DNA of 11,547 nt from Actinomycetota bacterium (GTDB taxonomy: Bacteria > Actinomycetota > Actinomycetes > S36-B12): positions 1-11,547 of the forward strand of contig WLLZ01000048.1 in assembly GCA_009700485.1 (NCBI GenBank), given 5' to 3'. The position numbers and the translations under genes were made by a program. The notes beneath the pieces were generated by a model. It saw nothing but the letters and a program-made list of their open reading frames with translations, did no database searches and was not told the DNA's origin. Positions 7,034-11,547 of the stretch are shown piece after piece; the stretch's first letter is position 1; every line of letters begins with the position of its first letter.

Positions 7034-9625
7034 CTAAGAGTTGATCGCAATTCCTTGAGCCAGCACCTGCAGCCCCAATTCTTCTGGGGTTGCTAATCCA
7101 CGATGCCTCGGCAGCATTCGGACGGTGTAACCGAATGGACCGTTTTGCTCCAACGGCAAGGAAATTTGGTACTGCCAGCGATTACCCTCGTACTGCTCAA
7201 CGGGAGCCATTGCAGAATGACCGGCCTGCACAATCCGATCGTCAGCATCAACCCGGCCAAACACGATTTGAACGACAACGTCATCGGTCGTCAGATTCGC
7301 CAGCGACACAAAGGCCTTGACCATAATTTGAGTACCAACCAGTACTGCGTCCCCCACGCCATGTGATTCGACGTGATCAACCTTCAACTCGGGCCAGGCG
7401 ACGCGGACATGAGTTTTCCAAGACGAAACCTCGGCCGCTAGTGCAAAATCATTTACGCGCATCTCGCGCGACGAGATCGCTGCTGGGGTGTATAGACGGG
7501 TCACGTACTCACGCACCATGCGGCTTGCAAGAACTTTTGGCCCCAGAGTGCCAAGGGTGTGCCGCACCATCGCAATCCAAGTTCGCGGCATACCATGCGC
7601 GTCGCGATCATAGAAAGTTGAAGCAACCGAATTTTCGATTAGGTCATAGAGGGCAGCTGCTTCAATATCATCTCGGCGATCGGGGTCATCAATACCGTCA
7701 GCCGTTGGGATGGCCCAGCCATTTTGCCCGTCAAACCATTCATCCCACCAGCCATCAAGAATTGACAGGTTTAGAGCGCCATTAAGGGCAGCCTTCATGC
7801 CCGAAGTTCCGCTGGCTTCAAGTGGTCTGATCGGATTGTTCAACCAAACATCGCAGCCGGGATACAGCAAGGTTGCCATGCTGATGTCGTAATCTGGCAA
7901 GAACACGATGCGATTGCGTACATCGACTTCGTCTGCGAATTTAACCAACTCTTGGATCAACCGCTTACCGCCGTCATCGGCTGGGTGAGACTTACCAGCG
8001 ATCACCAATTGAACAGGTCGTATTGGATCTAGCAGCAGGGCCCGTAACCGCTCTTGGTCACGAAGCATCAACGTCAATCGCTTATAGGAAGGCACGCGAC
8101 GCGCAAAGCCGATGGTGAGAACATCAGGATCCAAGACATTGTCAACCCACTTCAGTTCCATCTCGCTGGCACCGCGATTTATCCAAGATGCACGTAGACG
8201 TTCGCGGGCCATCACAATCAACTGCTCACGTAATGACCGCTTTATGCCCCACAAATGCTCATCACCGGCCTGCGCGATAACTGCCCATGCGCTGGCTTCA
8301 TCGCCTTGATCTGGGCCGAGTGCGTTGGCCGCAATATCCAAGATTTCTCGAGCTACCCACGTCGGTGCATGCACACCGTTAGTGATGGATGCGATGGGCA
8401 CATCGTCTGCATCGAAGCCTGGCCACAGCCCAGCAAACATCTCTCGGGAAACCCGACCGTGTAGCAAGCTAACACCGTTTGCGCGCTGCCCAAGGCGCAA
8501 GCCCATTACCGCCATATTAAATACATTGGGGTCGCCCCCAGGGTACGTCTCGGCACCCAACGCGATAATTCGCTCGACCGGCAACTTGGCTTCGCCATTT
8601 GCACCACCCAGATACTGGGTGACCAGCTCGCGAGGAAATCTGTCAATACCTGCAGGCACCGGTGTGTGAGTCGTGAATACCGTGCCCGCGCGTATCACCT
8701 CAAGGGCTTCATCGAAGCCCATGTCAGAATTTTCCGAGAGCAATTCGCGGATACGCTCGAACCCGAGGAATCCTGCGTGGCCCTCGTTGGTATGAAATAC
8801 CTCAGGTTCGGTGCGCCCGGTTAGCCGGCAGTATGCGCGCAATGCCCTGACCCCACCGATGCCAAGCAGCATCTCCTGCTGCAACCGGTGCTCCCCGCCA
8901 CCGCCATACAGCCGATCGGTGACATCACGCTCGGCTGGAGCGTTCTCCTCGACATCGGAGTCGAGCATCAGCAGCGGCACGCGCCCGACCTGTGCTATCC
9001 AGATTCGCGCCCAAATCTTGCGTCCGCCCGGCAAATCCACCGAAACTTTTACCGAGGCGCTATCAGCTTCACGCAACAGCGTCACCGGACTACCGTCTGG
9101 GTCACATAAGGGGTACTGCTCCTGTTGCCATCCATCGGTCGAAAGCGACTGGCGAAAATATCCAGCGCGGTAAAACAGGCCGATCGCAATTAGCGGAACG
9201 CCTAGGTCACTCGCTGCTTTCAGGTGATCGCCGGCCAAGATCCCAAGGCCGCCCGAGTACTGCGGGAGTGCCGACGTGATGCCGTACTCCGGTGAGAAGT
9301 ACGCGATACCAGCAGGAGCATCAGCACCCAGGGATTGGAACCAGCGGTCAGCGGTGAGGTAACTCTGCAGATCGTCGGCCCGCTCGCGCACCCAGCCCAC
9401 GTAGCCTTCGTCGGCGGCCAACTCGGCCAATCGCTCAGCTGTTATTTCACCGAGTAGCCGAACTGGGTCTTGACCCAATGACTTCCACATTTTGGCGTCC
9501 ATAGCGGCAAACAGGTCGCGGGTGTTTGGGCTCCAGCACCAACGCAAGTTATGGGCCAAAGCCTCTAGGGGCGCCAAGGGTTCTGGAAGTACGGCCCGGA
9601 CGTTGAACCTACGGATCGCTCGCAC
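7034..9625 (-). CDS. glgP: Alpha-glucan (glycogen) phosphorylase GlgP, GT35
   Basis: 863 residues, the same length I recall for M. tuberculosis GlgP (Rv1328). Role: pyridoxal-phosphate-dependent phosphorolysis of alpha-1,4-glucan ends, giving glucose-1-phosphate, in the cytoplasm. Seen: an N-terminal DUF3417-type region (VRAIRRFNVRAVLPEPLAPL, AHNLRWCWSPNTRDLF), then IAYFSPEYGI and LPQYSGGLGILAGDHLKAAS (about 120-140), TNEGHAGFLGFER, SITNGVHAPTWV, FARRVPSYKRLTL, and the PLP-lysine motif EASGTSGMKAALNG with K611. This is the actinobacterial short form, not the MalP/Pyg form. The start is GTG 9625, supported by a -10 box exactly 6 nt before it and by the conserved N-terminus. It is divergent from glgE across about 540 bp, as Rv1328 and Rv1327c are, and convergent with glgX. 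Confidence 0.97.
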   Translation of the reverse strand: MRAIRRFNVRAVLPEPLAPLEALAHNLRWCWSPNTRDLFAAMDAKMWKSLGQDPVRLLGEITAERLAELAADEGYVGWVRERADDLQSYLTADRWFQSLGADAPAGIAYFSPEYGITSALPQYSGGLGILAGDHLKAASDLGVPLIAIGLFYRAGYFRQSLSTDGWQQEQYPLCDPDGSPVTLLREADSASVKVSVDLPGGRKIWARIWIAQVGRVPLLMLDSDVEENAPAERDVTDRLYGGGGEHRLQQEMLLGIGGVRALRAYCRLTGRTEPEVFHTNEGHAGFLGFERIRELLSENSDMGFDEALEVIRAGTVFTTHTPVPAGIDRFPRELVTQYLGGANGEAKLPVERIIALGAETYPGGDPNVFNMAVMGLRLGQRANGVSLLHGRVSREMFAGLWPGFDADDVPIASITNGVHAPTWVAREILDIAANALGPDQGDEASAWAVIAQAGDEHLWGIKRSLREQLIVMARERLRASWINRGASEMELKWVDNVLDPDVLTIGFARRVPSYKRLTLMLRDQERLRALLLDPIRPVQLVIAGKSHPADDGGKRLIQELVKFADEVDVRNRIVFLPDYDISMATLLYPGCDVWLNNPIRPLEASGTSGMKAALNGALNLSILDGWWDEWFDGQNGWAIPTADGIDDPDRRDDIEAAALYDLIENSVASTFYDRDAHGMPRTWIAMVRHTLGTLGPKVLASRMVREYVTRLYTPAAISSREMRVNDFALAAEVSSWKTHVRVAWPELKVDHVESHGVGDAVLVGTQIMVKAFVSLANLTTDDVVVQIVFGRVDADDRIVQAGHSAMAPVEQYEGNRWQYQISLPLEQNGPFGYTVRMLPRHRGLATPEELGLQVLAQGIAINS

Positions 9626-9631
9626 CGGTTA

Positions 9632-9637
9632 AACGTA
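9632..9637 (-). promoter_or_regulatory. Leaderless -10 box for glgP
   Basis: The minus strand reads TACGTT, six bases (TAACCG), then the GTG start of glgP. The spacing is exactly that expected if transcription begins at the start codon. The absence of a Shine-Dalgarno sequence fits. No convincing -35 was seen 17 bp further upstream. Confidence 0.5.
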
Positions 9638-9823
9638 CCGGGTCTGACAGCGTTTGCATTCTTACCCCTACCAATACCAGCCCGCGCTGCAATCGTCGGT
9701 GAAAGTTGTGCCACGGCTGGCCCGGGTGCGGTGGGGATAGCGCGGACAATTCTTAAGCCACGAAGCTTATTTCCTTGCCTTTACCCCAGGACTGTGTTCC
9801 CATTGGAGATCCAAATTCTTCAC

Positions 9824-9829
9824 TAAATT
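9824..9829 (+). promoter_or_regulatory. Possible -10 box for a transcript entering the glgP-glgE spacer
   Basis: TAAATT (TANNNT) lies about 12 bases upstream of GGAGAGT and 22 before ATG 9846. A weak -35-like TTGGAG at 9803-9808 has a short 15-bp spacer. It could drive either the small reading frame or the structured RNA. Confidence 0.25.
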
Positions 9830-9845
9830 AGAAACGGAGAGTGCC

Positions 9846-10028
9846 ATGCCAAGTACCAGTGTCAATTCACCAGTTAGTTCAGCGCCGAGTGCTCGGCTCG
9901 CACTGGGTGTTTGTTGGGTGCGGCCGGGTGTGGCCGCAATTGGAGGAGCCCTACGCCCTACTTCAGGCGGCTGGCAAATCCTTTCACCCACAAACATCGC
10001 AGCGTGCTTTGAGGGTAATGAAGAGTAG
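9846..10028 (+). CDS. Possible small protein, 60 residues, unknown
   Basis: ATG 9846 has GGAG (9836-9839) six bases upstream, the best Shine-Dalgarno spacing in the window. The product starts MPSTSVNSPVSSAPSARLAL and ends NIAACFEGNEE. I do not recognise it, and it shows no signal peptide, membrane helix or motif. Its third-codon positions look less GC-rich than those of the neighbouring enzymes, which argues against coding. The same DNA folds into the three-way-junction candidate, so the open frame may be incidental. The TAG stop falls inside the terminal hairpin. Confidence 0.2.
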   Translation: MPSTSVNSPVSSAPSARLALGVCWVRPGVAAIGGALRPTSGGWQILSPTNIAACFEGNEE

Positions 10029-10036
10029 AACTCTTC
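9880..10036 (+). ncRNA. Candidate structured RNA with a three-way junction, upstream of glgE
   Basis: P1 pairs 9906-9920 with 9985-9998: 14 pairs, one bulged base at 9915, arms TGTTTGTTGGGTG and CACCCACAAACA. P1 encloses P2, a perfect 5-bp hairpin (CGGCC 9921-9925, GGCCG 9932-9936), and P3 (GGAGGAGC 9942-9949 plus CGCC 9954-9957, pairing with GGCG 9966-9969, GCT and TCCTTT 9979-9984, with internal loops). P2 abuts P1 on one side and P3 on the other. A GCCGAG/CTCGGC hairpin (9884-9897) precedes it and a perfect 7-bp hairpin (GAAGAGT/ACTCTTC, 10020-10036) follows. G-U pairs in P1 and P3 favour the plus strand. It matches no riboswitch family I can recall. It could be cis-acting on glgE (start 130 bases further on) or a separate short RNA. 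Confidence 0.35.
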
Positions 10037-10151
10037 CCGAACACTAGGTGACGTGTTTGCACGGTGTAGCCAGATAGCGGGGCTTAGCGCTGAGCGCTCG
10101 CCAAAAAGTCCGGATTGTCCCACTGCCAATAAAAACTCTGTTGTTCATCGG

Positions 10152-10157
10152 TACTCT
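10152..10157 (+). promoter_or_regulatory. Possible -10 box for glgE
   Basis: TACTCT (TANNNT) ends nine bases before the glgE ATG, slightly longer than the usual leaderless spacing. There is no Shine-Dalgarno sequence before the ATG, so a leaderless or very short-leader transcript is plausible. If real, this promoter would bypass the upstream structured region. Confidence 0.3.
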
Positions 10158-10166
10158 TAACCCATT

Positions 10167-11547
10167 ATGGCTGCGGCGCCGAATGACCCGACCTTAATTT
10201 TTGGCGTACCCCCACTATTGGTGGGCCGATTGGCCATCACCGAAGTCAGCCCATCCGTACTAAGTGGCCGTCGCCCTGCCGCGGCGGCAGTTGATGAGGC
10301 CGTTCGGGTTCGTGCCACCTGCTTTCGAGAGGGCCACGACACCCTTGGACTAGCCGCCGTACTGCACCGCCCAGATGGAAGTGAACACTCAAGGGTATTT
10401 CTGGATCCTGATGGCATAGAAACTTGGGCAGGCATCATCCGCCCGAATGAGATTGGCCACTGGACTTTCACAATTGAAGCTTGGGGGGATCCTTGGTGCA
10501 CGTGGCTCCGGCGTGCAAATATCAAAATACCTGCTGGTCAAGATATTGAACTCGAGTTCGCTGAAGGTGCCTTGCTGTTGGACCAGGCACTTGCCTTCGA
10601 GCTGCCGGCGGCTACTAAATCGCTGCTGATGTCCGCGACTACCGCGATGCGAAATACCTCGCTACCACCATCGGTTCGCCTTGCCGCTGCGGTCGACCCC
10701 AGAGTAACCGCCTCAATGAACGAAACCCCAATCCGCGAGCAATTGACCACGAGCGGCCCGTGGCCACTTAATGTGCAACGGCGCCGCGCCCTCTTTGGCG
10801 CCTGGTATGAGTTTTTCCCGCGCAGCGAAGGGGCTCTGCTTGATCCCCCCACCTCAGGGACCTTCCCTTCAGCAGCCAAACGCCTTGCTCCGATCGCCGA
10901 CATGGGTTTCGATGTCGTCTACTTGCCGCCGGTTCATCCAATTGGGTTCACAAATCGAAAAGGGCGAAACAACACTCTGATCGCCAGCGACTCAGACCCC
11001 GGATCCCCTTGGGCAATCGGATCGGACGCCGGCGGTCACGATGCGATTCATCCAGACCTTGGCACCATTAAAGACTTCGATGACTTTGTCGCAGTGGCCA
11101 ACTCACTCGGCATGGAGATTGCCCTTGACCTTGCACTACAGGCATCACCGGACCACCCTTGGGTTAAGACTCACCCGCAGTGGTTTACCACTCGCGCTGA
11201 CGGGTCAATTGCCTACGCCGAGAATCCACCCAAGAAATACCAGGACATCTACCCACTCAACTTTGATAATGACCCCGAAGGTCTTTACGCCGAAATTGAA
11301 CGCATCGTCCGCTTTTGGATGTCGCATGGAGTGCGAATCTTCCGGGTGGATAACCCACATACCAAACCCATCTGGCTTTGGGATCGACTCATAGAGTCAA
11401 TAAATGCAGATAATCCCGATGTCATATTCTTGGCCGAGGCATTCACGAGCCGCCCAATGATGCAGGCGCTCGCCGAGGTCGGTTTTCAGCAGAGTTACAC
11501 CTATTTCACCTGGCGCAACAGCAAGCAAGAGCTTGAAGAATACGGGA
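10167..11547 (+). CDS. glgE: Alpha-1,4-glucan:maltose-1-phosphate maltosyltransferase GlgE (GH13_3), 3'-truncated by window edge
   Basis: 460 codons are present, and the C-terminal third is beyond the edge. Role: transfers maltosyl from alpha-maltose-1-phosphate to the non-reducing end of alpha-1,4-glucan in the cytoplasm, the polymerising step of the GlgE pathway. Seen: an N-terminal beta-sandwich region (about 1-190), then the catalytic barrel from WYEFFPRSEG. Diagnostic segments are DVVYLPPVHPIGFTNRKGRN, ENPPKKYQDIYPLNFDNDPE, nucleophile D395 (FRVDNPHTKP) and acid/base E424 (FLAEAFTSRPMM). These positions are one off the D394/E423 I recall for Streptomyces coelicolor GlgE1. ATG 10167 is the first possible start, since an in-frame TAA lies at 10158. 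It is divergent from glgP as in mycobacteria. The maltose-1-phosphate source (GlgM or TreS/Pep2) is not in the window. Confidence 0.96.
   Translation, partial: MAAAPNDPTLIFGVPPLLVGRLAITEVSPSVLSGRRPAAAAVDEAVRVRATCFREGHDTLGLAAVLHRPDGSEHSRVFLDPDGIETWAGIIRPNEIGHWTFTIEAWGDPWCTWLRRANIKIPAGQDIELEFAEGALLLDQALAFELPAATKSLLMSATTAMRNTSLPPSVRLAAAVDPRVTASMNETPIREQLTTSGPWPLNVQRRRALFGAWYEFFPRSEGALLDPPTSGTFPSAAKRLAPIADMGFDVVYLPPVHPIGFTNRKGRNNTLIASDSDPGSPWAIGSDAGGHDAIHPDLGTIKDFDDFVAVANSLGMEIALDLALQASPDHPWVKTHPQWFTTRADGSIAYAENPPKKYQDIYPLNFDNDPEGLYAEIERIVRFWMSHGVRIFRVDNPHTKPIWLWDRLIESINADNPDVIFLAEAFTSRPMMQALAEVGFQQSYTYFTWRNSKQELEEYG

Larger units (their letters stand above)
9626..10166. other. Long divergent glgP-glgE intergenic region
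   Basis: A 541-bp gap, long for this compact window. From 9638 to about 9820 I see no convincing gene, only a 7-bp inverted repeat (CCGCGCT 9682-9688, AGCGCGG 9739-9745) around a small GCCA/TGGC hairpin (9710-9721). From 9824 to 10028 lie a -10-like TAAATT, a Shine-Dalgarno-like GGAG, a 60-codon reading frame and the structured-RNA candidate. From 10037 to 10102 there are two more small hairpins (CGTG/CACG 10052-10063; AGCGCT repeats 10086-10098). The rest leads to the glgE promoter. Confidence 0.6.

Noticed and set aside
7029..7042. Terminator between convergent glgX and glgP (AACTC/GAGTT)
   Set aside because: Only a 5-bp AT-rich stem overlapping the glgP stop, without a T-tract, and within chance expectation.
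9836..10036. Glycine riboswitch (GGAGAGT start and ACTCT end)
   Set aside because: The conserved core of that aptamer (the CCGAAGG-type segment) is missing.
9767..10129. 120-codon minus-strand reading frame in the glgP-glgE spacer
   Set aside because: No recognisable domain, no start signal, and it runs antisense to the hairpin-rich region.

Overview
This window looks like a chromosomal segment of an actinobacterium (Actinomycetota) of moderate-to-high GC, probably uncultured. The evidence is an actinobacterial-type alpha-glucan phosphorylase of 863 residues, a divergent glgP/glgE pair arranged as in mycobacteria, a GT4 glucosyltransferase and an acyltransferase resembling the Mycobacterium tuberculosis Rv3032 and Rv3034c families, and several genes whose -10 boxes sit 6-7 nt before the start codon (leaderless style). 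No rRNA, tRNA, CRISPR array or insertion sequence was seen.

Layout, left to right. Positions 1-495 (minus) hold the start of a left-handed beta-helix acyltransferase that runs off the left edge. Positions 551-1822 (minus) encode a GT4 alpha-glucan glucosyltransferase, probably in one operon with it. Positions 1853-1999 hold phased copies of an 18-bp motif. Positions 2036-3001 (plus) encode a solitary protein with an AbiEi-like N-terminal wing/HTH region and a DUF559-type nuclease-fold C-terminus. A second copy of the same hairpin repeat (3001-3052) and a 72-bp imperfect tandem repeat follow. Positions 3165-4112 (minus) are a SAM methyltransferase pseudogene carrying four lesions. It overlaps by ATGA the end of an enoyl-CoA hydratase gene (4109-4888, minus). 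Positions 4938-7007 (plus) encode the glycogen-debranching enzyme GlgX, convergent with glgP (7034-9625, minus). A spacer of about 540 bp then separates glgP from glgE, whose N-terminal 460 codons run off the right edge.

The main theme is alpha-glucan (glycogen-type) metabolism. GlgE builds glucan from maltose-1-phosphate, GlgP phosphorolyses it from the non-reducing ends, GlgX removes the short limit-dextrin branches, and the GT4 enzyme probably elongates a cytoplasmic alpha-glucan. The GT4 plus acyltransferase pair suggests that a modified (acylated, possibly once methylated) glucan is also made, but that is inference.

The items most worth pursuing are: (i) the nuclease-fold gene lying between two direct copies of a 52-bp hairpin element; (ii) a three-way-junction structured-RNA candidate in the glgP-glgE spacer, flanked by mutually exclusive pairings; (iii) the freshly broken methyltransferase. 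No search or folding program was run. Family names come from recalled motifs.
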